Shown here one piece after another: positions 16,895 through 25,505 of a DNA stretch of 51,813 nt; within the stretch, counting starts at the first letter, position 1; the number at the start of each line of letters is the position of its first letter. The notes below the pieces were generated by a model. The model was not told the DNA's origin and did not search any database. It saw only the letters and a list, made by a program, of their open reading frames with translations. A program made the position numbers and the translations under genes. This DNA comes from Deltaproteobacteria bacterium (GTDB lineage: Bacteria; Desulfobacterota; Desulfuromonadia; Desulfuromonadales; BM103), in contig JAGXHL010000042.1 in the NCBI GenBank assembly GCA_024636215.1, forward strand, positions 1 through 51,813. Reading direction: 5' to 3'.

Positions 16895-17421
16895 TGATCA
16901 GTCAATTGAACCAGAGGGAACGTATTTTCGTCTTCGCCGGTGGCTTTGCCATTGTCCTGGTCTTGCTTTATTTCGCGATCGTGGCTCCTTACCAGAGTGC
17001 ACTGAATCGACTCGACCGACAGATCACGGTTCGCAGCGGACAATTGCAGGAGGTCAAGGTATTGCAGACACAATACCTGGCGCTCCAGCAGCAGATGTCC
17101 CGGATGGAGAGATTGCTTGGACAACGGCAGAATTTTTCCGCGCTCACCTTCGTTGAAAATCTGGTCGAGCGCACCGCCGGCCGCGAGAACCTTTTATCCA
17201 TGCGGCCTCAATCCCCCGAGGTGCGCAACGAATTTACGGTCGATGCCGTCGAGATCAAGCTGGAAAGATTGACTCTCAGAGAACTCCTCGAATTTCTTCT
17301 GGGCATTGAAGAGGCGGCCACGCCCATGCAAGTCAGGAATCTCTATCTGAAACAACGCTTCGATGACCGCTCCCTGCTTGATGCAACCATGACGGTTACG
17401 GCGCTGCGGAGGACGCTATGA
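16894..17421 (+). CDS. gspM: Type II secretion protein GspM
   Basis: A bitopic inner-membrane partner of GspL, 175 residues. It has a short cytoplasmic N-terminus (NQRERIFVFAGG), one transmembrane helix near residues 12-32, a coiled-coil-like Gln-rich stretch (LQTQYLALQQQMSRMERLL) and a small C-terminal alpha/beta domain. The assignment rests on topology and its place between gspL and gspN. It overlaps both neighbours. Confidence 0.82.
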   Translation: MISQLNQRERIFVFAGGFAIVLVLLYFAIVAPYQSALNRLDRQITVRSGQLQEVKVLQTQYLALQQQMSRMERLLGQRQNFSALTFVENLVERTAGRENLLSMRPQSPEVRNEFTVDAVEIKLERLTLRELLEFLLGIEEAATPMQVRNLYLKQRFDDRSLLDATMTVTALRRTL

Positions 17422-18311
17422 GGTCTTTTGGGAAAATCCGCAGCGGAGAAAAAAACCTCAGTCGCTGGCAAAAACCGAGTCTCTTCCTGCTGGCAGGATG
17501 CGGTCTGCTGCTACTGGGTATGCTGGCAGGCTTCTATCTGTTCTTCCCGGCAGAGGCGCTCAAGCAACGGATCACCCAGGAACTCATGACCAGGACCGGC
17601 ACAGAGGTGCAGATCGGGAAGGTGTCGCTTTATCCGTTGTTGAGTCTTGATGCCGACCAGGTCAGCATTGTTCTGCCGGATCTGCCTCGTCCGTTGGAGA
17701 TCGAGCAGTTGAGTTTTGCACCACAGTGGTTGTCATTGCTGTCCAATGACCCGGCAGTGCAATTGCAGGCCCGGCTCATGAGCGGGGCCCTCAGCGGGGA
17801 GATCCAGAAAAGCGGCATTGTCAAAGCCATGGCGACCGGACTGCGTTTTGACCTGCCTTTGCAAAAACCGATGGTTCTCAATATGGCAGGAACTCTTGAC
17901 CAGGCAACTTTCGATGGAGCGACTCGCCTTGATGCCGAGACGCAGACACACGTCACCCTGCACCTCAACGAGGTTATGGTGAAAGGCCTGGACCTTTTCA
18001 AAGCGGACAGTCCGGGCCTCGCCCTCGGTGAAGTCATCCTGGAGGTCGATGGACAGGGACGCGCCATGCAAATCAGGACATTGTCCGCCATGGGCGGCGA
18101 TCTCGAAGTCAGCGGCGAGGGCACACTGCTCATCGGCCGCACTGCGGCGTCAAGTCGCATCAAGCTCGCACTACAGGTTCGTGCCGGTACAAACGCGGAT
18201 CCGTCCATCGCCTCGATGCTCGAACTCGCCGGGGAACCCGGCCCGGACGGCCGTTATTCCTTAACCCTCGGCGGCAGCCTGGCCCAGCCGACAATCAGGA
18301 CCGGAGGTTGA
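17418..18311 (+). CDS. gspN: Type II secretion protein GspN
   Basis: A bitopic protein of 297 residues with one N-terminal transmembrane helix (LFLLAGCGLLLLGMLAGFYL) and a periplasmic beta-rich, AsmA-like domain (LKQRITQELMTRTGTEVQIG, LEIEQLSFAP). GspN is an accessory part kept in many deltaproteobacterial type II clusters; its exact job is not established. ATGA overlap with gspM indicates coupled translation. Confidence 0.8.
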   Translation: MRSFGKIRSGEKNLSRWQKPSLFLLAGCGLLLLGMLAGFYLFFPAEALKQRITQELMTRTGTEVQIGKVSLYPLLSLDADQVSIVLPDLPRPLEIEQLSFAPQWLSLLSNDPAVQLQARLMSGALSGEIQKSGIVKAMATGLRFDLPLQKPMVLNMAGTLDQATFDGATRLDAETQTHVTLHLNEVMVKGLDLFKADSPGLALGEVILEVDGQGRAMQIRTLSAMGGDLEVSGEGTLLIGRTAASSRIKLALQVRAGTNADPSIASMLELAGEPGPDGRYSLTLGGSLAQPTIRTGG

Positions 18312-18312
18312 T

Positions 18313-19302
18313 ATGTGGTTTCGAATTCTGGTCTACCTGGTGCTCGTCACGGCCAGCACGGCGCTTCCCGCAGGGGCTTTGGAAATGACTCCTTTTGCGG
18401 TCCGTAATTTCTCTCCCACCGCACTGGTCCACGGCCTGTCCATTGCAGAGACGCCTTACTTGCTGCCGACCGGCGAGGCGAAGCTGAACGCCAGCTTCGA
18501 CCTGGTCAACCAGTCTGCTCTGAACGTCGAAAACAACGCAGCCATTGTCCTTGACGGGGAATCCTATATCACGACATTAGGTCTTCGCTATGGACTCAGC
18601 GACACTCTCCAGTTGGGCATCGACCTGCCCTGGGTCTGGCATTCGAAAGGTTCTCTGGATGGCTTTATCAGCGACTGGCATGATTTCTTCGGGCTACCCA
18701 ACGGGGATCGGGATGATCTCGAGAACGACCAGCTTAACTACATAGTGACGCGCGACGGTGAAGATCGCATGCGACTGCAGGATTCGGACAATGGTCCTGG
18801 CGATTTACGTCTGCAACTTGCCTGGCAGTTTAAAACCACCGAACAGTCCGCGTTTGCTCTACTAACCCAGGTCAAAGCACCGACTGGCGATGCCGATAAG
18901 TTGACCGGCAGTGAAGCCTGGGATGCCTCCCTGGCTTTGTTTGCACAACACAACTTTCCTCTTGGAGACGGGCAGGGGGCGCTCTGGGGTGGCTTTGGCG
19001 CCAGCTGGCTCGGTGATGGCAAGGTCATCGAAGAGGATGTTGAAGATTTTGCGGCGAACGCATGGCTCGGGGCAGGCTGGAGTCCTCTCAACTGGCTGGC
19101 TCTTAAACTGCAGATCGACAGTCATACTGCGTTGTATGACAGCGACCTCGAAGAAATTGGCGATCCGGCGATGATTCTGACTCTGGGCGGCACCTTGGCT
19201 CTGGGTGAGAAGACTCAACTTGATATTGGTGTCGGTGAAGACCTTAGTGTCAACGCCTCGCCGGATGTCACAGCACACTTGCAGCTGGCACATAAATTTT
19301 AA
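18313..19302 (+). CDS. DUF3187-family outer-membrane beta-barrel protein
   Basis: A 329-residue protein with a signal peptide (cleavage near PAGALE) and alternating hydrophobic strands. Family-like segments include LRYGLSDTLQLGIDLPWVWH, GPGDLRLQLAWQF and a final AHLQLAHKF ending in Phe, the usual outer-membrane barrel signature. GGAGG sits before ATG 18313, one base after the gspN stop, so it is the last gene of the secretion operon. Function is unknown. It might be a secreted or outer-membrane factor tied to the system, or a passenger gene. Confidence 0.75.
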   Translation: MWFRILVYLVLVTASTALPAGALEMTPFAVRNFSPTALVHGLSIAETPYLLPTGEAKLNASFDLVNQSALNVENNAAIVLDGESYITTLGLRYGLSDTLQLGIDLPWVWHSKGSLDGFISDWHDFFGLPNGDRDDLENDQLNYIVTRDGEDRMRLQDSDNGPGDLRLQLAWQFKTTEQSAFALLTQVKAPTGDADKLTGSEAWDASLALFAQHNFPLGDGQGALWGGFGASWLGDGKVIEEDVEDFAANAWLGAGWSPLNWLALKLQIDSHTALYDSDLEEIGDPAMILTLGGTLALGEKTQLDIGVGEDLSVNASPDVTAHLQLAHKF

Positions 19303-19378
19303 ACTATGACGGCAGTAAAAAACGGCATGGCGATTTAGAGATGGTCAGCTAGCTTCTTTCTTATAACGCTGCAAAAAC

Positions 19379-21232
19379 TTAATCTGGTTCATATTTCTGC
19401 TTCCAGTAATCGGCATTTTCTGTTTGAGGTTGTTTATCCTTTTCGAAAAGAAAGTTACCCATCACCAGATAATCCATCTCCGTTCCCATAAAGCAGCGGT
19501 ACGCATCTTCTGGCGTACAAACGATCGGTTCGCCACGAACATTGAAGCTGGTATTGACAATGACGCCATAGCCAGTTAGGGATTTAAAACAATCAATCAG
19601 GGCCCAATAACGTGGGTTTATCACTTTATTGACGCTCTGGATCCGCGCAGAGTAGTCAATGTGAGTTATGGAAGGAACGTCCGAACGCTGGTGATAGAGC
19701 CTGTCGTAGAGAGGCAGGGCAGCGTAGTTGTCCGGCATGGTGTGGCAACGACTGGCCTTCACGGGGGCAACTAACAACATATAAGGTGAAGGTCGCTCAA
19801 GTTCAAAAAACTCATTAATACACTCTTCCAAAACAGAAGGCGCAAAAGGTCGAAATCCTTCCCGGTATTTAATCTTGAGATTGAGTCTCTTCTGCATGTC
19901 CGGTTGCCGTGGGTCACCAAGGATGCTGCGGTTTCCTAAAGCCCTGGGACCGTATTCCATACGACCCTGAAACCAACCAACAATGTTTCCTTCCGAAATC
20001 AACCGGGCGACATCTTTACTGAGTTGATCAAAGTTGCTGTATTCCTGGTAAGGAGCTTTGTATTGTCGAGCGGTCCGGCGGATATCCTGTCCACTGTACT
20101 CAGGACCAAGCAAGGCCCCTTTCATCTGATCCGGGGAGATGGGAACCCGTGGTTCATCCATCCAGATATGCCAACCAGCCAGAGCTGCGCCAAGAGCCCC
20201 CCCTGCATCGCCGGATGCCGGTTGAATCCAGATGTCTTCAAACAGCCCACTCCGCAACAATTTACCATTTACAACACAATTTAAAGCTACGCCACCAGCC
20301 ATTACCAGGTGTTTGCATCCAGTCAATGCCCTGGCTGTTCTGGCCAGCTTCAAAACAATCTCTTCAGTAATTTCCTGAATAGCCAGAGCCATATCCATAT
20401 AGTCCTGGTTAAGTTCGTCATGAGACTTGCGCGGGGGGATTCCAAATAGTTGCTGCCAAGCACTATCGTTGCACATGGTCAGGCCGGTTGCGTAATTGAA
20501 GTAGTCCATATTGAGAAGGAACGAACCATCTTCACGTACGTCGACCAATTGATCGTAAATTTTGGCCTTCCAGTCCGAAACCTGCTGTCCTGAGTTGCCA
20601 TAGGGAGCTAATCCCATAAGTTTATACTCACCACTATTAACCTTAAAACCGCAGTAGTAGGTGAATGCCGAGTAGAGCAAGCCAAGGGAGTGAGGAAAAT
20701 CAAGCTGTTTCATTATCTTGATTTTATTGCCGTGGCCTGAACCGACTGTAGTGGTTGCCCACTCCCCAACCCCGTCCAATGTCAGGATGGCTGCTTCTAC
20801 AAACGGTGACGGGAAAAAAGCACTACTGGCATGGGATAAATGGTGTTCAGGAAAAATGAGCGGGGGGCATATGTCGCCGAGAGCCTTAAATTCACGATTG
20901 AGGCTCTGTCGCATTAGAAGCTTCTCCTTGACCCACACAGGGATGCCCGACAGAAAACTACTTAAACCCTTAGGAGCAAAACTATGATAGGTCTCCAAAA
21001 GTCGCTCGAATTTGATATAGGGCTTATCATAAAATGCAACAGCTGAAATTTCAGAAAGCCTTAAGCCGGCCTCGTCGAGAACGTAATTAATCGCGTTGGC
21101 CGGAAACCCGGAGTCCTGTTTTTTGCGAGTAAATCGCTCTTCATGCGCGGCTGCAACGATCTCACCATCAACAACCAGTGCTGCAGCACTGTCGTGGTAG
21201 TAAGCAGAAACACCCAGGATGGCTTTGGACAT
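19379..21232 (-). CDS. NodU/CmcH-family carbamoyltransferase
   Basis: A 617-residue enzyme expected to transfer carbamoyl from carbamoyl phosphate, through an adenylate, to a hydroxyl on a sugar or metabolite. The N-terminal Kae1-like domain begins GVSAYYHDSAAALV and has the metal-site histidines in EHHLSHASSAFF (residues about 129-140). MAGGVALNCVVNG and GDAGGALGAA follow. The C-terminal domain has EYGPRALGNRSILGDPR near residue 427 and NTSFNVRGEPIV. The ATG at 21232 gives the family N-terminus; a longer frame from 21268 would start inside the repeat at 21248-21410. It is the last gene of a four-gene module. The acceptor is not predictable from sequence. Confidence 0.92.
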   Translation of the reverse strand: MSKAILGVSAYYHDSAAALVVDGEIVAAAHEERFTRKKQDSGFPANAINYVLDEAGLRLSEISAVAFYDKPYIKFERLLETYHSFAPKGLSSFLSGIPVWVKEKLLMRQSLNREFKALGDICPPLIFPEHHLSHASSAFFPSPFVEAAILTLDGVGEWATTTVGSGHGNKIKIMKQLDFPHSLGLLYSAFTYYCGFKVNSGEYKLMGLAPYGNSGQQVSDWKAKIYDQLVDVREDGSFLLNMDYFNYATGLTMCNDSAWQQLFGIPPRKSHDELNQDYMDMALAIQEITEEIVLKLARTARALTGCKHLVMAGGVALNCVVNGKLLRSGLFEDIWIQPASGDAGGALGAALAGWHIWMDEPRVPISPDQMKGALLGPEYSGQDIRRTARQYKAPYQEYSNFDQLSKDVARLISEGNIVGWFQGRMEYGPRALGNRSILGDPRQPDMQKRLNLKIKYREGFRPFAPSVLEECINEFFELERPSPYMLLVAPVKASRCHTMPDNYAALPLYDRLYHQRSDVPSITHIDYSARIQSVNKVINPRYWALIDCFKSLTGYGVIVNTSFNVRGEPIVCTPEDAYRCFMGTEMDYLVMGNFLFEKDKQPQTENADYWKQKYEPD

Positions 21233-21247
21233 AAGTGAAAGGCCCTG

Positions 21248-21410
21248 GCAGTTTGTCGGACTATCCATGAACCGGCTGCAAATCCGGCTGTTTGGCCCAT
21301 ATTTCAGCTCCTTTTTGGTCCATAGCTACGGCTATGAACCTGTAAATGAGCTAAAATCTGATCTCAAACATCCAAATTTTCGCTTCGGCCCGTATGATCC
21401 GACAACCTGC
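21248..21410 (+). repeat. MITE-like element, copy 2
   Basis: A 163-bp element whose ends, GCAGTTTGTCGGA (21248-21260) and TCCGACAACCTGC (21398-21410), are imperfect inverted repeats. The inner sequence is about 90% identical by eye to 45991-46159 and includes a small hairpin CATAGC-TACG-GCTATG. It lies between the carbamoyltransferase start and the DUF5989 gene. Its last base is also part of the DUF5989 stop codon. There is no transposase inside it, and differences from copy 3 in the longest frame change amino acids, so it is not a gene. Confidence 0.85.
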
Positions 21411-21562
21411 TAAAAGAGTGTGTAGATAAACGGAGCAATAGCAGACCCGCTCGTCAAAACAATCAGTACCCCAAAGAGCAACAGAACCAGGATGATCGGC
21501 AACATCCAGAACTTCTTTCTAACCTTTAAAAATCCCCAGAGGTCTTTCAAAAACAACATCAT
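21410..21562 (-). CDS. DUF5989-family small membrane protein
   Basis: A 50-residue protein beginning MMLFLKDLWGFLKVRKKFWM, followed by one transmembrane helix (PIILVLLLFGVLIVLTSGSA) and IAPFIYTLF. This is the pattern of DUF5989 proteins encoded next to SxtJ and NodU-type carbamoyltransferases. AAGGAAC precedes the double ATG at 21562/21559. The stop codon TAG is formed at the edge of the repeat element. It is 12 bp downstream of the SxtJ-like gene. Role unknown, probably a membrane partner in the module. Confidence 0.8.
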   Translation of the reverse strand: MMLFLKDLWGFLKVRKKFWMLPIILVLLLFGVLIVLTSGSAIAPFIYTLF

Positions 21563-21574
21563 CAAAGTTCCTTA

Positions 21575-21949
21575 TTAATATGGATGGTCAAGATCCTGGC
21601 GGGTAAACAGATGGTCTCGATCGTGGAACACTGATAGCTGCCCGCGCTTCCATTTTTTTAATTGCATAGAATCCTTGCCCAGCAATCGACGAATGAAGCC
21701 GACAGGTGTAACCAGGCCATAAAACAAAAGAGTCAAAAGTATTCTGGAGACGACAGTACCAAGCGCGTGCGAGAATCCAAACCAGACTCTCGCAAATGGC
21801 CTGAAAAGGGTAGGGACGGACATGGTTACAATCAGCAGGCCAGTGCCAATTGGCAAAAAATAGTGTGGCGAGAAGGTCATAGCTAAAATCAGAGCAATGA
21901 GAACCAGCGCCAGGCCGGAATCTTTGCATTGAGTATCAGATACTTTCAA
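21575..21949 (-). CDS. SxtJ-like membrane protein
   Basis: A protein of about 124 residues with two or three hydrophobic helices (LALVLIALILAMTF, PIGTGLLIVTMSV, RILLTLLFYGLVTPVGFI) and a polar C-terminal tail ending RQDLDHPY. Size, the TPVGFIRRLLGKD motif and position beside DUF5989 and a carbamoyltransferase match the SxtJ family. TTG 21949 is favoured because GAGG lies about 7 nt upstream and gives a normal N-terminus. A TTG at 21970 is the alternative. Function is unknown in the family. Confidence 0.7.
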   Translation of the reverse strand: MKVSDTQCKDSGLALVLIALILAMTFSPHYFLPIGTGLLIVTMSVPTLFRPFARVWFGFSHALGTVVSRILLTLLFYGLVTPVGFIRRLLGKDSMQLKKWKRGQLSVFHDRDHLFTRQDLDHPY

Positions 21950-21978
21950 TTTAATCCTCGTCAATGGCAAACCAGATA

Positions 21979-24126
21979 CTAAAGAAGTTCGCCGTCCATA
22001 GCCCAGGTTATTTCAGTTCCGTTCAACTGCCCCATGGAGATATCCTGGAAACGTTTGAGCCGACCATTCTCGTAAAACTCGACTTCTATACCGTCACGAA
22101 TACGCTCACCTCTTTCACCGTGGCGCACTTGTACCAACTGACGAGGAGCATTGGAAGGATAAACCTCCAGGACAATCTCTGCAGGTTGGGGGTTAGGGGG
22201 GGGGCGGTTTAATAACGGTCGGATCTTTTCCAACATCTCCTGAGCACGGGTATTATTAGGGTTTAGATGCAATGCTTTCATCAAACTGGGGTAGGCGATC
22301 CTGGGACGGCCCCGTAAGGCCATAACCATGCCGAAGAGTGCGTGACCCTCGTCATAGTCCGGCATCATTCGACTGACCAACAAAAGATTTGCGGCAGATT
22401 TTTCCAGGTCTTGGAAGGAAGGTACCAAGAGAAATCTAGCCAGTTGCAAATGAAGTTCAACAACATTTGGGAACTTCTCTAAAGCTGAGTAAATCAGTGA
22501 AAATGCATGTTCAGACTTATGCTGTTGCATGTAGATCGTTGCCAGGAGGCTGGTCGCACTTATCGCTGCATTGTTATTTTCATCGGCAATTTCGAGTGCC
22601 TGCTTGGCAAGCCGTTCAGCATCAGCAGTCTTCTTGGCCCATAACAACACCCGTGACAGGTTAGCAAGAGCAAGACTTTGAGTTTCAGTATTGACGCTGG
22701 CTCTAATTTTCTCATTAACTTTTGCGATTGCCTCTTCACTCCATGCTGCATCCGGCTGAACGATCCCAACTTTAATCATCTCTTTGATCAGAGCGACAGC
22801 CAGTATTTTATGCCCCTCGATTGTTGGATGGACATGATCAAGAAAAAACTCCATCCCGGGTATACCATGGCCTTGGCTCGCTTTCATGCGCTGTTCCAGC
22901 AAATCAATGTAGTCAACCAGTCCGGCACCCTCATCTTTGGCGACTTGAGAAACAATCCTGCGGAGAGGTGTTAACGCTCGTAACGGGCAGACATCCTCGT
23001 CACGGGCCAGGAGTAGTGCCTTTTCGGCTTCCTGATAACGGCCCAGGGCCAGCAGCGTCTGACCGCGAAAGTACTGCATTTCAGCATTACGAGGGTCCAG
23101 AGTGACACCAACCGCCAAAAGATTGAGCGCTGCTTGCCAATTATTCCCTTGAATCTCCTCTTTTGCCTGGGTCAATAGTTTTCTAGAGCGTTGCATGTCC
23201 GCTAGAATGAGACCTTCTGAGTACTCACTTTTAAATGGCGAACAATCTTTCAGGTTAGAGGCCGGCGTGACAAAAGTGACCCGAGCATTAACCGATCCGG
23301 CCAGCGCTACCATACGCTCCAGACTTAACTGGTAATGCTCTAAAATGTTTTTCTTCAGAGGGTCGTCACGGGTATAACGCTTCAACCCTGCAGATTTATC
23401 CAGTATGGCGTCCACCTCAGCGGCAAGGCTGGTAGGCTTTTCCTGGGTCGATTGTGGGGACAGGCCAATGCCCTGGAGTGCAGAATTCATGACGGACCAG
23501 GTCCGGGTCTTTGTCATCAAGGAAACCGTTGACCTGACCATCGATGGTATTTCCTTGATTTGACCGTAAGTGCGCTCTTCGAGGAATTCATTGTGACCTG
23601 TGTAAATAATGAAAAGATCAGGCTGGTAATTAATCAACTCTTCCATCAGATGAGCCACTCGATAACTGGCATAACTGATACCCCCGGCGTTAATGACCTC
23701 CCAGTTCTTACTCCTGTCTGCTGTTGGCAAAAGTTCACGGAGCCAGCCGGCAAATGAGGTTTTGTCATCGTAGGGGCGCCCATAGGTGGTAGACCCGCCA
23801 AGGCAGAAAATTCGATAGGTGTTCGGCGGTTTTTCTCTCGAAAAACTCTGCTGATTGAAAAAATCTTTTTTGTTGGGTGCCGTGCTCATTACACCCTGAG
23901 AAGGTATGAACAAAGGGACATTTATCGCAAAACCAACAAAAGGATCATCCTCTTGAAACGCTGGTTGCACCCCAAACAAGGCGAGGCCCCCTTCCAAGAG
24001 ACCGAAAAAAAGCCCAATTGAGATAATAATGATCAATACCGCCTGACGCAGTGAAGTCTTGACAGAAACGTCACTCGTATTACGGCTGTCGGGAGTGGAG
24101 TCTTTTGTTTGAGGTCGCTTGCTCAC
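21979..24126 (-). CDS. SGNH/GDSL-type hydrolase with TPR repeats
   Basis: A 715-residue membrane-anchored protein. One N-terminal transmembrane helix (residues 29-50) is followed by a periplasmic SGNH hydrolase fold. The nucleophile block is GGSTTYG (Ser112), the second block INAGGISYA, the oxyanion block TGHNE (Asn179) and the catalytic pair DHVHP (Asp430, His433). TPR-like helices are inserted around 315-375 and continue at about 500-650. The tail ends in a MORN-like stretch (YENGRLKRFQD). SGNH proteins commonly remove or add acyl groups on glycans. Start GTG 24126 has AAGGAAC upstream. It is first in the module with SxtJ, DUF5989 and carbamoyltransferase. Substrate unknown. Confidence 0.85.
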   Translation of the reverse strand: MSKRPQTKDSTPDSRNTSDVSVKTSLRQAVLIIIISIGLFFGLLEGGLALFGVQPAFQEDDPFVGFAINVPLFIPSQGVMSTAPNKKDFFNQQSFSREKPPNTYRIFCLGGSTTYGRPYDDKTSFAGWLRELLPTADRSKNWEVINAGGISYASYRVAHLMEELINYQPDLFIIYTGHNEFLEERTYGQIKEIPSMVRSTVSLMTKTRTWSVMNSALQGIGLSPQSTQEKPTSLAAEVDAILDKSAGLKRYTRDDPLKKNILEHYQLSLERMVALAGSVNARVTFVTPASNLKDCSPFKSEYSEGLILADMQRSRKLLTQAKEEIQGNNWQAALNLLAVGVTLDPRNAEMQYFRGQTLLALGRYQEAEKALLLARDEDVCPLRALTPLRRIVSQVAKDEGAGLVDYIDLLEQRMKASQGHGIPGMEFFLDHVHPTIEGHKILAVALIKEMIKVGIVQPDAAWSEEAIAKVNEKIRASVNTETQSLALANLSRVLLWAKKTADAERLAKQALEIADENNNAAISATSLLATIYMQQHKSEHAFSLIYSALEKFPNVVELHLQLARFLLVPSFQDLEKSAANLLLVSRMMPDYDEGHALFGMVMALRGRPRIAYPSLMKALHLNPNNTRAQEMLEKIRPLLNRPPPNPQPAEIVLEVYPSNAPRQLVQVRHGERGERIRDGIEVEFYENGRLKRFQDISMGQLNGTEITWAMDGELL

Positions 24127-24183
24127 AAAAAGGTTCCTTCAGGTGGCTTTCCGATAGTTTTTTTCTTGCATCTACTGAAAGAC

Positions 24184-24211
24184 ACCATAACATTTACAGA
24201 ATTTATTTCAA
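24184..24211 (-). promoter_or_regulatory. Candidate sigma-70 promoter for the SGNH/carbamoyltransferase module
   Basis: On the minus strand TTGAAA (24206-24211) and TATGGT (24184-24189) are separated by 16 bp. Transcription would start about 50 bp before the GTG start at 24126. It is a reasonable but unproven match. Confidence 0.35.
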
Positions 24212-24449
24212 TAAGTTAACAGCTAACAGGGGGGACATACGGTTAGGATGGGCTCAGTAATAAACTCTGTCCCAGATTGATTAAATTTAATTGTGAGCAG
24301 AAAAACAAACCAGACCCATTTAACGCATGATGAGTATCTTGACGAGGCTCTTAAAGTATGAGGTTGTGGCAAGCTGTTAGATTTACTGTTCACTATAATC
24401 CACAGTGACCTCTGGAAAGATTTTGGAGAGGCTTTCTTGGCCGAGTTGA
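24212..24449. other. Intergenic DNA without a recognisable gene
   Basis: This is the bulk of the 438-bp divergent gap between the SGNH gene and the QueG-like gene. It is A/T-rich with broken frames on both strands. GGGGGGACATACGG at about 24231-24244 and CTCTGTCCC at 24265-24273 recall the ends of degraded mobile DNA, but no element could be assigned. Nothing else is supported. Confidence 0.4.
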
Positions 24450-24458
24450 TGTTAGAGT
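24450..24458 (+). promoter_or_regulatory. TGTTAGAGT extended -10-like box
   Basis: TGTTAGAGT fits TGnTATAAT with two mismatches and is 107 bp before the QueG-like start. The 12-mer ATGTTAGAGTGG is repeated exactly before the U32 peptidase gene, and with one change before acnA. No -35 box is visible at the usual spacing. Confidence 0.25.
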
Positions 24459-24564
24459 GGATCCACTGCTCAGTTTTCTGATCGACAGGCCATTTCGCCA
24501 GGCTGCGCATTGTCTGCTCTGCCAGAAAATTGATATTCCTTGCGACTTTTCATATGAGACGCCG

Positions 24565-25410
24565 ATGCAGGAAAAGACGAAAAACTGGATCGAAAATATG
24601 GTCCGTGACTTCTGCAACTCCCCGGCCAACAGCCTGGGCAGCGGCTCGGACGAACCCGCCTGGGGCGATCCGCAAGTTGCTTATGCCCGGGGCGATGACC
24701 CTCTGTTCGACCAGTTAAAAGCTGATATCGGCCCTTTCTACTGGACGCCCGGCGAGGCCTTTAGCCTCGCTTATCCTGCCGCAGAGATTAATCCTTCACA
24801 ACTCGCGGTTGTCTGTTACATCCTGCCGCAGACTGAAGCCACCCGTCTTGACCAACGCGCAGAGACGAGAGTCCCCGCACAGCGCTGGGCACGTTCACGC
24901 TTTTATGGAGAAGAGTTCAACTGTGCCCTGCGCCTGCATCTGGCGACAGCCTTGAGTAAAGCCGGTTACCCGGCCGTGGCTCCGGAACGCCTGGAGGGTT
25001 TTGACTACCGTCAGAGCGAACGCTTCGGTATGGCCTCCAACTGGTCGGAGCGGCATACCGCCTGGATAGCCGGATTAGGAACCTTCGGCTTATCCGACGG
25101 GTTAATCACAAAGCTTGGCAAAGCGGTCCGGTTCGGTTCCGTAGTCGTCCAAATGGAGCTGGAAGCGACACCCCGGCCCTACTCGGGTCACCAGGACTGG
25201 TGTCTTTGGCATGCCAAGGCCACCTGTGGTGTTTGCATGCGGCGCTGCCCGATTGCTGCGATCACCGAGCAGGGTCACGACAAGCCTAAATGTTTCGATT
25301 ACATCCGTAACGTCACGACACCATACGTCCGCGAGCATTATGGCACCGGAGCCACTCCCTGCGGGCTCTGCCAGGTTAATATCCCCTGTGAGTCGCGCTC
25401 ACCGCTCTGA
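24565..25410 (+). CDS. QueG-like [4Fe-4S] protein
   Basis: A 281-residue protein from ATG 24565; an in-frame GTG at 24457 would add 36 residues of doubtful leader. The C-terminal part has two Fe-S-type cysteine groups. One is CLWHAKATCGVCMRRCP, where the usual CxxCxxCxxxCP is changed to C-x7-C-x2-C-x3-CP. The second is CGLCQVNIPCESRSP. The central SNWSERHTAWIAGLGTFGLS is typical of epoxyqueuosine reductase (QueG) relatives and resembles their corrinoid-pocket region. It belongs to that superfamily, but the altered first cluster argues against calling it true QueG. A redox role is likely and the substrate is unknown. It converges on the PulE-like gene 95 bp away. Confidence 0.65.
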   Translation: MQEKTKNWIENMVRDFCNSPANSLGSGSDEPAWGDPQVAYARGDDPLFDQLKADIGPFYWTPGEAFSLAYPAAEINPSQLAVVCYILPQTEATRLDQRAETRVPAQRWARSRFYGEEFNCALRLHLATALSKAGYPAVAPERLEGFDYRQSERFGMASNWSERHTAWIAGLGTFGLSDGLITKLGKAVRFGSVVVQMELEATPRPYSGHQDWCLWHAKATCGVCMRRCPIAAITEQGHDKPKCFDYIRNVTTPYVREHYGTGATPCGLCQVNIPCESRSPL

Positions 25411-25505
25411 ACGTCTCTCTCGTCAATCACTGTCGGGGGCTGTTTCCGGCAAAGCTGCGCTTTCCAGGCCGCCTTCAAGGTCGCGACAACTACACGTAAC
25501 CGCTT

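Noticed and set aside
21219..21413. Open frame of about 64 codons through MITE-like copy 2
   Set aside because: Copies 2 and 3 differ almost only at positions that change amino acids, and copy 1 has an indel, so there is no sign of protein selection.
24223..24510. Minus-strand frame of 95 codons between the SGNH and QueG-like genes
   Set aside because: No domain, no ribosome site, and it overlaps the probable promoter of the QueG-like gene.
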